In this document: positions 23,550 to 35,443 of the stretch, one piece after another
Position numbering within the stretch: position 1 is the first letter of the stretch
Layout of the letters: the number at the start of each line of letters is the position of its first letter
Source of the DNA: Prochilodus magdalenae
Lineage: Eukaryota; Chordata; Actinopteri; Characiformes; Prochilodontidae
Direction: 5' to 3'
DNA length: 64,000 bases
NCBI GenBank assembly: GCA_024036415.1
Contig: JAMWET010005031.1
Span: 186,001 to 250,000, forward strand
Translations under genes and position numbers: made by a program
The notes under the pieces: model-generated
The model's input: the letters and a program-made list of their open reading frames with translations, nothing else
What the model was told of the DNA's origin: nothing
Database searches by the model: none

Positions 23550-25040
23550 GTGGTGGACAAACTACACAAAATATGTACCTGAGTTAAAGCAGAGCCCCCA
23601 AGGCAAAATACTCCTACAATAAATGTAGAAGTTCCTACCTTAATACCTCCATTTGAGTAAAAGTACTTAGGTATTTACATTCAGATGTACTTAAGTATGG
23701 AGAGTAACAGTAGCATGATTTATTATGGTTCTAATGTCCTGTTATCATTTCTGGAACAAGACTCTTAATCAGCTCACTGTAGGTGAAGAGACTCTAGTGT
23801 CATTCATTCCACCAGTCTTTAATAGAAGGTCATTCATAAGTCTGACACTGATCTCTACTCAAATGATCATAAGCACAGAACACCGAAAGAGAACCGTTTA
23901 CTTTAGCTAGAACCAATCTCTGTCCAACAGGTCAAAACATGTTTAAAACAAAGTGAGCTCTGTACCCTGATTGGTGGACTCGCTTCACGCTTCTTTCATT
24001 TGGACCCTGTAATGTTTATATGCTCACATAAGCCAAAATGAAGGACAGATACACCAAACACTACTTACAGTGCACTAACACATTACACTTACTGAGTTAC
24101 TGTACACCAACACACTACTTACAGTACACTAACACATTACACTTACTGAGTTACTGTACACCAACACACTACTTACAGTACACTAACACATTACACTTAG
24201 AGTTACTGTACACCAAACACTACTTACAGTGCACTAACACATTACACTTACTGAGTTACTGTACACCAACACACTACTTACAGTACACTAACACATTACA
24301 CTTACTGAGTTACTATACACCAAACACTACTTACAGTACACTAACACATTACACTTACTGAGATACTGTACACCAACACACTATTTACAGTACACTAACA
24401 CATTACACTTACTGAGTTACTGTACACCAACACACTACTTACAGTACACTAACACATTACACTTACTGAGTTACTGTACACCAACACACTACTTACAGTA
24501 CACTAACACATTACACTTACTGAGATACTGTACACCAACACACTACTTACAGTACACTAACACATCTCACTTACTGAGTTACTGCACACCAACACGCTAC
24601 TTACAGTACACTAACACGTCACACTTACTGAGTTACTGTACACCAACACGCTACTTACAGTACACTAACACGTTACACATACTGAGTTACTGTACACCAA
24701 CACACTACTTACAGTACACTAACACATTACACTTACTGAGTTACTGTACAACAACACACTACTTACAGTACACTAACACATCTCACTTACTGAGTTACTG
24801 TACACCAACACACTACTTACAGTACACTAACACATTACACTTACTGAGTTACTGTACACCAACACGCTACTTACAGTGCACTAACACATTACACTTACTG
24901 AGTTACTGTACACCAACACGCTACTTACAGCACACTAACACATTACTCTTACTGAATTACTGTACACCAACACGCTACTTACAGTACACTAACACATTAC
25001 ACTTACTGAGTTACTGTACACCAACACACTACACAGAAAG
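23550..25040 (-). mobile_element. Interspersed element carrying an internal 54-bp minisatellite, copy 1
   Basis: The left end cagtggtggacaaactacac (23549-23568) looks like the end of a hAT-type MITE common in fish. The body at 23630-23960 matches, as reverse complement, 55440-55640 beyond the second array and 34440-34650 (for example gattaagagtcttgttccag and aaaacaaagtgagctct). The interior holds the tandem array at 24050-25035. No transposase is present. Confidence 0.65.
24050..25035. repeat. Minisatellite, 54-bp unit, about 18 copies
   Basis: The unit contains ttactgtacaccaacacac followed by tacttacagtacactaacac. The period is 54 bp, for example actgtacacc at 24365 and 24419. Because 54 is a multiple of three, a frame stays open through several units; this is not evidence for a protein. 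The copies are well conserved. The same unit in reverse orientation forms the array at 53695-55400. Confidence 0.92.
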
Positions 25041-25129
25041 AGGGCTTTACTCACAAAGACCCAGAAAGACTCAAAATTGTGACTTTAGAGAAAAAAATAA
25101 AAACAGTATTAACATATTTATGAAAATGG

Positions 25130-25610
25130 ATGTAAAGACATTTTATTACAACTGATTTTGAAATATTTCTTTTAGTCCACCCATCATGAACAACACTGTA
25201 AAGGACAGTCATCATGCTCTTATGATGCAAAACAGCACCAATATTAAGAATCCGTGGTACCAACACTATGGGCCCTCCAACATGATAATGACCCAAAACA
25301 CACAGCTAAAGAATAGATGCAAACTACTGATCCTGAGCCCTGATCCAGATCCTATGGAACATCTATGGAAAGAGCTGAAACATCCAGTCTGGAGAAAGCA
25401 CCTGGACAGCTGGAGTAGCGTGCTCAGGAAGAGTAGGCCAAACAACCTGTTGACAGGTGAAGAAGTATCACTGACAACTTTAGAAATTGCTTGTTTCCAT
25501 CTAAAGACTGCTCAACAAAATATGTTTTTATTGGTCATGTTGTTTATATTTATGCCATTTTATCAAATCTCAAAAAAGCAAAGTCTGATTTCTATTAAAA
25601 TTAAATAAAA
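25130..25610 (+). mobile_element. Degenerate Tc1-like transposase remnant
   Basis: The plus-strand frame at 25186-25608 shows phrases typical of the C-terminal part of a Tc1 transposase: HYGPSNMIMTQNTQLKNR (from an original NDPKHTAK-like motif), then PDPDPMEHLWKELKHPVWR (from SPDLNPIEHLWKELK-like). Catalytic residues are altered, and frames are lost upstream. It is non-functional. Confidence 0.75.
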
Positions 25611-27110
25611 ATGATGCATGCCAACTAGCTTCTAGCTATTTAATGAACTATTTAATTTTTTTTTTTGTGGAAGGACACTACGTTTGTTCATATCTGTGTA
25701 TACTTCTACTAAAAAGACTGTCCAAATGAAAATTACCATTCTCTGCTTTTTCAATTTGCCAATTTGCCATTGGCTGTACTGGGATTCAACCCTTCTCTGG
25801 TTACCAGTAGCTGCTCGCATCAGATTTAAACCCACACAGTTGCCTACGGGCCAAGAAAGGACCAGCCCTGTCTTACCTCATGACAATGTTCAAGAGTCTC
25901 TCTTTAATACTACCATACGCAAATGATCTCTGTTCTGATTGGCTGACCAATATTGTGTCTCATTCAGAACCTTTAACATGAATGGGGGGCTACTACAAAC
26001 TAAATAGGTGGATATGAATGTGTTGGTTTGAGTGACCTCACAGAACTATATAGTCAAGATGAGCTGTTTTTACTGGTTAGTTTTAATGTATGGACTGTGT
26101 GGCATACCTTGAAACTTCATCCACCTTCACATCACACAAACCACTTTAAATATTCCTTCAAAAAGTGAGGAAGTGATACACCGGGCCCTGGCTCAAGTGC
26201 AATGACACCAAGCAGCGCGGGTGTACTCTAACACTGACATGTTATGATGCCACTGTGATTTTATGACACAGTAAAGGCCTGAATGGCAACTCAGCAATTA
26301 TGATTTTAACAGTTCTTACTGGGGGTTGCGGGGAGGTTGCAGGCCCTATAAAGCAGCAGCCATAAAAAATAGAGGTAAATTATCTTGGAAAGTGCATGTG
26401 ATGTGGAACGCGAGCCAGACCGCTGTCTTTCAGAACATGATGTATGAAATCAAAGTGAAATCAAATAAATGCAACCCAAAAGTTCAATCAGACGGTTTTA
26501 GTTCACATTCCACGCAAATGCAGTGGGAAGTCTTCCTCCCGGCTGGCTTTCTCACCTTCCCCCCGTGAGAAGGTTCTTCTAGTAATTTTGACCAAAAGCT
26601 CGGCTAAACAGTAACTCAAGTTAATCGAGTGTTTCATAACTAATGTGCTTCTACCAATTGGTATGTACTGACAGTGTCTATACTGTTTTGGCCTTTTGCG
26701 CAACATGGATCAAGCCTTTTTCCATATACTTTTCTGTAAATAAAGGTTCCTAAGGACTTCTAGGAAAAGCTATTCACTTGTATAGAACCTTTACAGTATG
26801 TGGAAAGCATGTACATTTCAAAATGTTATGTAATATCATCCATTAACAACTCAAACAAGCACACAAAAATGCGAAAAAGCTATATTTTCAAATGGTCTCG
26901 GGCTAAAAAGCCCCTGGTGTAACACTCACAATGTACTTTACTCTGAAGTATGTAGTATACATTAAGATACAGCAGTGTAAACGTTCTCCGAAAGTGTTGG
27001 ATAGTATTACATACAACGAAGGAAACTCATGGTACACCACTGTTAGCTTGGCACGGTAAATAGCATAGAGACAAAATCACATAGCTAGCTAAAACTAGCA
27101 TTACTATCAG
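25611..27110. other. Intergenic spacer without recognised gene
   Basis: No exon, RNA gene or clear repeat family is recognised in this stretch. The small open frames lack motifs. Confidence 0.35.
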
Positions 27111-27480
27111 CCTTCTGGAGAAAAACCAGCATAGGCCAGCACACATTTCATGCTGGTCTAAGCTGGTTATGATGGTTCATGTGGCCATCTAGCATAGTCA
27201 TGCTGGGTAGACCAACATACTAGTCTCCAAACACAGCATATACAGGTTTAGCTGTTGGCCAGCAGTGCTAACTTATATCGTTTTGTTATCTAGAAGTGGA
27301 GATACCTAGAAAGAAAAAAGACTCATAGATAGAAAAACCATCATAGACCAGCATGAGTGGTCATTTGCGAAGCCAGCAGATGTGTTTATCAAGCTGGGTG
27401 ACCAGCCAAACCAGTGCCAGACCGGCAATCAGCAGTGACCCGCTTAAACCAACACAGAATACATGCTGGTCTGATGTGTT
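27111..27480. repeat. Irregular repeats of a CAGCATGCTGGTC-like motif
   Basis: Many variants of ccagcat, catgctgg and gaccagc in both orientations recur here (accagcataggccagcac, atgctggtctaagctggt, gaccagcatgagtggtc). The pattern is that of a diverged fish minisatellite with self-complementary units. Confidence 0.6.
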
Positions 27481-27867
27481 TCTCTATAGTACAAGCTGCT
27501 GTATATGACAAAAATGATTTAAAAAAATATATAATTATCACAAAAATATATCAAACAATAAATTTACATCCCAGGCTTTATTGTATGTTGGTACAGGTAA
27601 TGCTAGGTAAGCTAGCATGATATTAGATGCTAGTGTTAGTAGTGTTAGTTACACTAGTATAAACTACTATAGCTAAGCATATATTCTGCTTCACGGATAT
27701 TAATAGAGCTCTGTTAGCTCTTAAGAAATAATCCGGCCGTCTGCACACGGCATGTATGTGTGTGGCTGCCACACTACACCTATATAGGTCTATACAGGAG
27801 TCATCCTGATCAGCCATACACTTCATAATGTACACCGTCTTGTATCTATGCTCACTGTTCATTTACC

Positions 27868-28445
27868 TACTTACCATATAGGAGCAGTTTGTAGTTCTAC
27901 AGTTACACACTGTGGTCCATCAGTTTCTCTGTACACGTTGTAACCCTGGTATTATGTGGGTGGAGTATCATTATCAGCACCGCAGTGACACTGACGTGGT
28001 GCTGGTGTGAGTGAATCAGACGCAGCAGTGCTGCTGGACAGCTCATTGTCACTGCTGGACTGAGAGTCGTCCACTAACCTGTGGGCAGCATCCTGAGGCC
28101 AGAACTAGAGGATGATCAACACTGCTCTGTGCAGCAGCAGATGAGGCATCATCTCAGGCTGTACATCTACAAGGTGGAGCAGCAAGGTAGGAGTGTCTAA
28201 TGGAGTGGACAGTGAGTGGACACAGTGTTTAAACACTCCAGCAGCACTGCTGTGTCTGATCCACTCACACCAGCACAACGTCAATATCACTGCTGTGCTG
28301 AGAATGATTCACCACCCACACAATGCTCTGTGGTGGTCCCGTGGGGGTCCGGATCATTGAGAAACAGGGTAACAAAGTGTACAGAGAAACAGATGGACCA
28401 CAGTCTGTAACTGTAGAACTACAAGGTGCTCCTATATAGTAAGTG
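27868..28445. mobile_element. Fold-back MITE with long inverted arms, copy 1
   Basis: The left end (accatataggagcagtttgt) and the right end as reverse complement (actatataggagcaccttgt) align over more than 70 bp, through gtagttctacagttaca and tggtccatc. Inner parts also pair (ctggtgtgagtg against cactcacaccag), so most of the 578 bp can fold on itself. A second copy is at about 57320-57706. Confidence 0.75.
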
Positions 28446-29237
28446 GAGCTTGAAGTGTCCAGTCAGACTTCAAACTGCATTAAACGAACTGCTGCATCGT
28501 AAGTCATTTAAAGATCATGAAGTGAACGCAGCAGCTTGGGCCCTTCCTGGGTCACTGTATGCTGATACCTTGATTTCCTAAGACACCTCAGCCCTGCAGG
28601 AGACTGTCCGTCCACTCAGCTGCCCCATCCGCCCACATACACCCACCCGTAAGGATGGGAGGATGGGGATGAGTGCTCGGGGACGTGCCTGAATCAGCAT
28701 TCCCTCCTTCCCCCCGTCGTTTAGAGACGAGTGGACTCTGCCCCCCTGCTGCTCACTGTGAACCTCACGCTTGCCTGAGCTGTTCTTCAGAGCTATCACA
28801 CGTTTGCCCCTCGCCTTCCTCCCCTTTTACGTTCTTCCCACTGCTTTTCTCTTTCACGCCTCAGCGGACAGCAGCTCTCAGAGGACAGAGTTCCATCAAG
28901 GCATCTTAATGGATGATAGATAGCTGATTAATCTAATCAAACACGCTTCAAACCTGAAAACTCTGTGACACTAAGGTAATACTTAGAGATCGTACCAATC
29001 CGACACGGCTATCGATGTCAGAGTAAAACACTTCAGCCAGTGTAGATGTCCAGTACTCATACAATATGACACATAAAGCAAACAGGAATGTTTTGTTTAT
29101 TTAAAAGAGAATCAACAACAACTAAAAAACTGCTCTACTGCGAGGCCAGAGATGTTGCACTGTGATGTCATACGCTGGCAGTGGGGTCTGTAATCCAAAA
29201 AAGAATGTGGACAATTTATCTCTCTAATATCATCAAA
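28446..29237. other. Intergenic spacer without recognised gene
   Basis: I see no exon or named repeat. The frames at 28578-28909 overlap on both strands and lack motifs. Confidence 0.35.
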
Positions 29238-29305
29238 AGAGAGAGACAGAGAGAGAGAGACAGACAGAGAGAGAGAGAGAGACAGGGAGAGAGAGAGAGA
29301 GAGAC

Positions 29306-29376
<71 letters not shown>

Positions 29377-29724
29377 GAGAGAGAGCAGAGAGCACAAGTG
29401 CAGGAGAGAAAGAGAATGGATACAGATGAAAAGAAAGAAAGAAAAAAAGAAAGAAAGAAAGAAAAAAAGAGACTAGGCTAGAGAAAACTAGGGGGAAATG
29501 CACAAGAGTGAGAGAGAGAGAAAAAAGAGCAAGAGAGATAAAAGTAAAAGACAGAGCAAGAGAAAAAAAGCAAGAGTGAGCACAAGAGCGAGAGAAAGAA
29601 ATAAAAGAGAGAAAGACAGAGAGAAAGAGATTGAGCAAGAGAGAGCAAGAGAAAGAGAGCAGGAAAGAGAAGGCACAAGAGCGAGAGGGAGAGAAAGAAG
29701 AGAGAAAGAGAAAAGAGAGAGATA
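29238..29724. repeat. Purine-rich (GA)n tract, about 490 bp
   Basis: The plus strand is almost entirely A and G with scattered C. It starts as GA repeats with regular gacaga interruptions, passes through GAAA repeats at about 29428-29468, and becomes irregular. Long arginine/glutamate and serine/leucine frames on the two strands are artefacts of the composition. Confidence 0.92.
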
Positions 29725-30708
29725 GACTGGACATGTGGATCATGTTGGGGCCTGACTGTCAGGGCTCCTGTAAAGCCGTTATGGTTTGTTTCTGTGACGG
29801 AGCTTTTAAGACTGATCTATGAAAATCACCCGGTTCTGAAATGTGCCTCTTCCATAAAGGAAGCCCTCTGGAAACACCCCTTATAACTTCAGTGAGAGTG
29901 GGCGGGGCTAAACTGGCATAGGCAGGATAAGCAGATATACAGTATGTACATTAACGGTTTCCGTAAGATCATAAAACAAGGCAGTCAGAATCCCCTGATA
30001 AGTTTTCCAGGGTCATTTCTAAATTGGCACTGTCTAAAAACACCTAACTCATTTTTGACCATTTTTTTCTCTATTTGAACACAGCAGGTACCATTCACAT
30101 CGTGTGAAAACTCCAGAAGAATGGGGGGGGCAATAGAAATGCTTCACAATTATATATTTGATAAAAGCTTTTTACATTTATTTGCATTTAGAGTTAAAAG
30201 GTTTTGCCTTTCTCCTGCTAAGGGACGGTTTCAGAGAATCGTGTTCTTCTTTTGACAGGGATGGTATACAGGCTGTATGGAGAGGGGAGTGAATGATATG
30301 GTTTGAAACTTTACCAGTAATTACTTACCATATGATGTGAATGGTACCTGCTGTGTTCAAATAGTGAAAAAAAAGGTCATAAATGAGTTCCGTTTTTTTA
30401 GACAGTGCCAATTTAGAAATGACCCTGCAAAACTTATCAGGGGATTCTGACTGCCTTGTTTTCTGATCTTACAGAAACCGTTAATGTACATACTGTATAT
30501 CTGCTTATCCTGCCTATGCCGGTTAAGCCCCGCCCACTCTCACTGAAGTTATAAGGGGTGTTTCCAGAGGGCTTCCTTTATGGAAGAGGCACATTTCAGA
30601 ACCGGGCGATTTTCATAGATCAGTCTTAAAAGCTCCGTCACAGAAACATATCATAACGGCCTTTACAGGAGCCCTGACAGTCAGGCCCCAACATGATGGA
30701 CATGTCCA
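29724..30708. repeat. Large palindrome: two arms of about 375 bp around a loop of about 230 bp
   Basis: The left arm (about 29724-30103) and the right arm (about 30335-30708) are highly similar reverse complements. Matching points include agactggacatgt against acatgtccagtct, ggggcctgactgtcaggg against ccctgacagtcaggcccc, and ggtaccattcacat against atgtgaatggtacc. Neither arm has a reading frame of note. It may be a fold-back transposon or an inverted duplication of one repeat. Confidence 0.85.
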
Positions 30709-30779
30709 GTCTCCTGGACTAATCAGACGGGATCTAATAGATGTTCTTCTCCTGTTAGTTCTGTCTTTCTCTTCTCATC

Positions 30780-31053
30780 CGGGTTCAACCTGAGGAGGTT
30801 GGGTTCCGCCCTTGAGCCTGGTTCCTCTCGAGGTTTCTTCCTTACTCAAGGGAGTTTTTCCTCACCACTGTTACCTCTGGCTTGATCAAGGGGGGCTTGG
30901 ACCTGGTTTTCCCCCACCCCCCCACCCTCAAATGTCTGTACATTAACTTTGTGTTTTTCTTTTCTTTTCTATAACAAATTGATTATCTGTGAAGCTGCTT
31001 TGCGACAACATTGGTTATAAAAAGCGCCATACAAATAACCATTGATTGACTGA
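30780..31053 (+). mobile_element. Interspersed repeat with conserved core, copy 1
   Basis: The core ggttcctctcgaggtttctt followed by cctcaccactgt, and the tail gtgaagctgctttgcgacaa, recur at 33261-33470 in the same orientation. This core is very widespread in fish genomes. It is non-coding, and its family is not resolved here. Confidence 0.7.
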
Positions 31054-31924
31054 TAAATAAAATAATAGCAAGCAATATTCGGTGTAATATGGAGCCCTTT
31101 AAACTCTACTACCGTGATGCTTTGCTGCTCCCAGGCTGGAAGAGATTTTCCTTGTAGGATCAGTGGAGTACAGCACGAGTTTACTAAGACTAACTTTATC
31201 TAGATTTACAAAAATGGATTTTAAAGCTGGCACAGTTGTGTTTCTGTGTGTGTTTGAAACACAGTTGCAGCTTATTTTAAAGCTCGGAAGATTACAATGC
31301 AAATCGTATTAGAAAGTCTGTGTGTCAGGAGACACTCGGGATTCTGAGGAAAACAGGTAGCGTGCTGCCTCCAGTAAAAGTTTGAGTCGGTGTAGTTTTT
31401 TCTGTAACTCTGCCAAATTTATAACAACGCTGTGGTCCCTGCAGTTACGCTGCGCTGTCTGAATTCAGATCTCCTGTGCTAAACAGCACTGCAGTGTCAA
31501 TCATTATCCATGTTCCATTATTTACCACGTTGCCATCATGTAGCTGTGACGCATTTCAGGTTTACTCCTTCCAGTCTAAAACTCTCAGGTCCTCAGGAAT
31601 CAGTTTCCTGATTGTTGGGACAGAAAAGGCTGAAGCAATTTTATGGCCTCTTATAAAAATGTTAAAGCTGCTGCTGCCTGTTTAATGCCCGGCCATAAAG
31701 AGCGGCGTATTACTGCGATCAGATGCCAAGCACATCTTCATAATACAAGTTAAAACCTGGAAACCAGAGGTCTAAGACTATGTGAAATGGCCACATGAAT
31801 TATGTTTGAAATGGTCAGCTCGCTATAGTGCATTCTACCTGCTGGATCATCTGTATTACACGCACTCAGAGAATCAGGGGGGCCATAGAGTATGGAAAGA
31901 GATTCTACTATCCTATATCGTCGC
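31054..31924. other. Intergenic spacer without recognised gene
   Basis: No exon or transposon is recognised. Confidence 0.3.
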
Positions 31925-32670
31925 TGTCCAAAGAAAAATAGTAACCTCCATTTTTGTTGATTTTTACTTTTATGGCCTCATTGATCACGAGCTGCTGTTT
32001 ACACTGTGGGAAATGTCATGAAGAATAGACCACACGGAAATGGCCCAAAACTGCTTGGATAGACGCCTGGTTCCATTGGACTTCCATTTCAAATTAAATT
32101 GAATGCGCCTCTCCTTTTAAAGTTGCCATTTTTGGGGACCTGTTTGTCCTTGGACAGCGACGATTTTCTATATTAAGTATGGCCATGCGTGTCCAATTGT
32201 GATTTTTCTGAGCAGGTATTGCAATGGCCATTATTATCATCCATAAATGATGATGTCCAGACCAAGAGACGACGAGGTCAGGTCGCATATTCCAGCATGA
32301 GGCTTTAATGTAGCCAGTTGAAATGCCAGGACGGCCAGTTAGTTATGGTTATGTTCATGTACATATGGGTTGTTTTCTGTTTGGTGTTACTCATCTACAG
32401 GTGCTTCACAAGCACCATAAAGTCGGTGTCCAATGAGAAAACATGTATCTCCACATTTGTCCATTTTTTACTTTTTATGCATCATTTGAACACAGCAGCT
32501 GATGTTTACACTGTCGTCAGAATCTCATGATGAATGAACCAACAGAAATAGGCCTAAAACTGTTTGGGAAAGACGTCTGGTTCCATTGACTTACATTAAA
32601 GGTAAATGTGTTTTTCCCCTTTCCTGTAAAGTTGCCATTTTGGAGATACCTGTTTTTCTATTTGGACAGT
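31925..32670. repeat. Two diverged direct copies of a roughly 245-bp repeat
   Basis: Segments at about 31925-32170 and 32428-32670 share order and wording: a ccattttt/tttttactttttatg block, gctgatgtttacactgt, cctggttccattgac or tctggttccattgac, then aaagttgccattttt. They are separated by about 260 bp. No coding capacity is apparent. Confidence 0.6.
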
Positions 32671-33254
32671 CGATGGATGATAATCTTAGGTAACTTTTTC
32701 CCACTTCCAATATGTTACAGGAAACACGACTGGGGATTTCACTTTTTTTTTTTTCTACCAAAGAGCATGAGAATTTTTTTGGAATTTTTCTTTTCTTTTG
32801 CATTACATCACCCTGGCATCTGCACCTCTCAGCCCTTATCATGTTCAGGTGTGTAAAAACGACATTTTATGCAAGACAAGAACCTTCTCACAAACGATCG
32901 AATAATAAAACTATATTTCAGGTGGCATTTGAAATTCTATGGAGGAGAGTCTTTTAGTGGCTTTAAACTCCTGAGCGATCTAGATCTTATCACCAGGTTC
33001 TCTACAATAGTCCATTTTGACTTAAAACACTCTGAATACATTTGGAACTCTGGTTAAACTGTGGTTATAATTAGAGAAATTGAAGAATATTTCCTGTAAA
33101 ATATTAAAAATAAAATACAAAGTCAGTCCCCCAAAAAATTGAGCCTCCAAGTAAAACGCAGATAAAAAACAGAATCTGTTTAAAATCTACTTTGAGCTGT
33201 ACTTGGGGGGAGATCTGATCAACTCGGGATCGACCTGGGGAGGAACGATTCCCA

Positions 33255-33472
33255 CCTCAATCCTGGTTCCTCTCGAGGTTTCTTCCTTACTCAAGGGAGT
33301 TTTTCCTCACCACTGTGGCCTCTGGCTTGCTCACAGGGGCCTTAGACCCGGATTCCCTTTCCTGAGTCTGAACATGGACTCCATGTTTTTCCTTTCCTTT
33401 ATCTGAACTGCTTTTCTGTGAAGCTGCTTTGAGACATTAGCTCTCTATAAATAAACATTGATCGATTGCATT
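33255..33472 (+). mobile_element. Interspersed repeat with conserved core, copy 2
   Basis: It contains ggttcctctcgaggtttctt, ctcaccactgtggcctctgg and gtgaagctgctttgagac, as at 30815-31053. Confidence 0.7.
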
Positions 33473-34439
33473 ACATTGGGTTTTGTCAATTGTAAAATTG
33501 AAGTTGGGACAAGAACAATTTAAGACCAGAAACATGGTGAAATGATTTTTTTAAAAAAACTTCTTAAACAGGTGATACAATCGCGCTTGGATAGCAGCAT
33601 CCAGAAGAAGCATAGCTCATTATGAGTAAGGATGGGTTAAGGCAAAAACTCCAACAGCTTGAAAATGACGTTCCCCAGGCTGGGATTGGAATTTAGGACT
33701 TTAGGTATTTCTCACGTTACGTTAAGATTCTGGGAATCTACTCATCTGAGGTTCTGCCAAAGAGCTTATCTGACACCCAGAGTAAGACATTTACTGGGTT
33801 CATGTTTCCATCCTTACTGTACAATCTGCTTACACTAGACTACGGGGACCCTTAGGCATATAATCAGTGGGAGACAGTAACACAGGTAGTTACTGTAATT
33901 TACTGAGGTGTCTTCCTTTTGGACGACTTTCTACTTTAACCCCACTCTACATTTCATATTCCAATACCTTACTTGTAGTTTCTTTGGGCTTATGTGCGCA
34001 TAAAAACGTAACAAGCCTATTCATGGATTCTTAGCATCCATGGAAATGTCCATTTCAGGCCTGGACTACATCAAGGACCACCTGGAGGAAGGTACTGTAG
34101 GTAAAGCAGGATGGGGTTAACACAAACACTGACCGACTATCTCACATCACAGCGTTAGTGAACAGGTGAAACATAGTGTTCCTGACTCTGTGGGTAAATA
34201 AACCACAGCATAGACACGTGTCCACACTCGAGACTGCCGAGTGTCTTTCTCTGCATTTATACAAACCCTATGTCCTTTATAGTAAATCTGCTTCGGCTGG
34301 TGTGTGTTTAAGAACAGAGACCTGCAGGTACAGTACACCACAGCACTACTGATTTGTGATCCTGTTTAAAACAAGTTCTAATTAAACTTTAACTTGTAAC
34401 TTTAAGTTGCCTTTTAATCTTAAACCAAAACTTTCCTTG
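33473..34439. other. Intergenic spacer without recognised gene
   Basis: No exon-like frame or named repeat is recognised. Confidence 0.3.
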
Positions 34440-35400
34440 TTTCCAAAAAGTTAATTTATAGATCTAGCTAATGGAACCGGTTCTCCTTCAGTGTTCTGTG
34501 CTTATGATCATTTGAATAGTCGTCAGTGTCAGACTAATGAATGAGCTTCTATTAAAGACTGGTGGACTGAGAGACACTTGAGTCTCTTCACCTACAGTGA
34601 GCTGATTAAGAGTCTTGTTCCAGAAATAATAAATGGACATTAGAACCATAACCATCCTGCTGATGTTCTACCAGTCTGTGGTAGCCAGCGTCCTCATTTA
34701 TGCTGTGGTGTGTTGGGGAGGCAGTATCAGCCAGAGGGATGCTGGACAACTCGACAGGCTGGTGAGGAAAGCTGGTTCTGTGCTGGGATTACAGCTGGAG
34801 TCCTTAACACCACTGGCAGAGAGGAGAGCCCTCAACAAGCTGCTGAACATCATGGACAATGCTCACCATCCTCTGCACAGCACGATCATCAGGCAGAGGA
34901 GCTCATTCAGTGGCAGCCTGCTGTCCCAGTCCTGCTCCACAGACAGACTCAGGAAGTCTTTTGTCCCTCAGGCCATAAGACTGTTCAACTCCTCTCAGTA
35001 CAGCAAATGAAAAACTCTGGTCACTCTTTTATTCCGGTCACTCCAACGGACACACCCCCATCTCTGCACACACTCCCTCCTAAATGCCCTGTTTCTATTT
35101 ATATTGTATTATCCTACCCCAGTCTGTACTACTGTTTACATATCCTGCACTGCTAAAGCCATCTTCTCAATTGCACTGTCTGTATGGCTGACATCTTCTT
35201 AATTTGCACAGCAAATGGTATACCACTAACCCCCATTACACAGACACTGAACAACTGTTTTCATACTCTATATTGTGTCTTTGTTTCTATCTGTATCACT
35301 CTATCTCTATCTCGTTCTTTTTTTGTTACTTCTTTGAACTTTGTATATGTACTACTGGATGTCTAGAATTTTCCTCTGGGATCAATAAAGTATCTATCTA

Positions 35401-35443
<43 letters not shown>

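Noticed and set aside
24038..24361. Frame of 107 codons with repeating YCTPTHYLQYTNTLHL-type units
   Set aside because: The 54-bp unit is a multiple of three, so the frame stays open by periodicity. There is no start context, domain or conservation evidence.
24050..25035. Possible CRISPR array
   Set aside because: The whole 54-bp unit is repeated without variable spacers, and the DNA is vertebrate.
29216..29743. Long overlapping reading frames on both strands (serine/leucine-rich and arginine/glutamate-rich)
   Set aside because: They are produced by the (GA)n tract; any purine-only strand lacks stops in several frames.
34710..35156. 148-codon second frame over the LINE
   Set aside because: It is a shifted frame of the LINE ORF2 end; only the 34633-35010 frame has the known protein wording.
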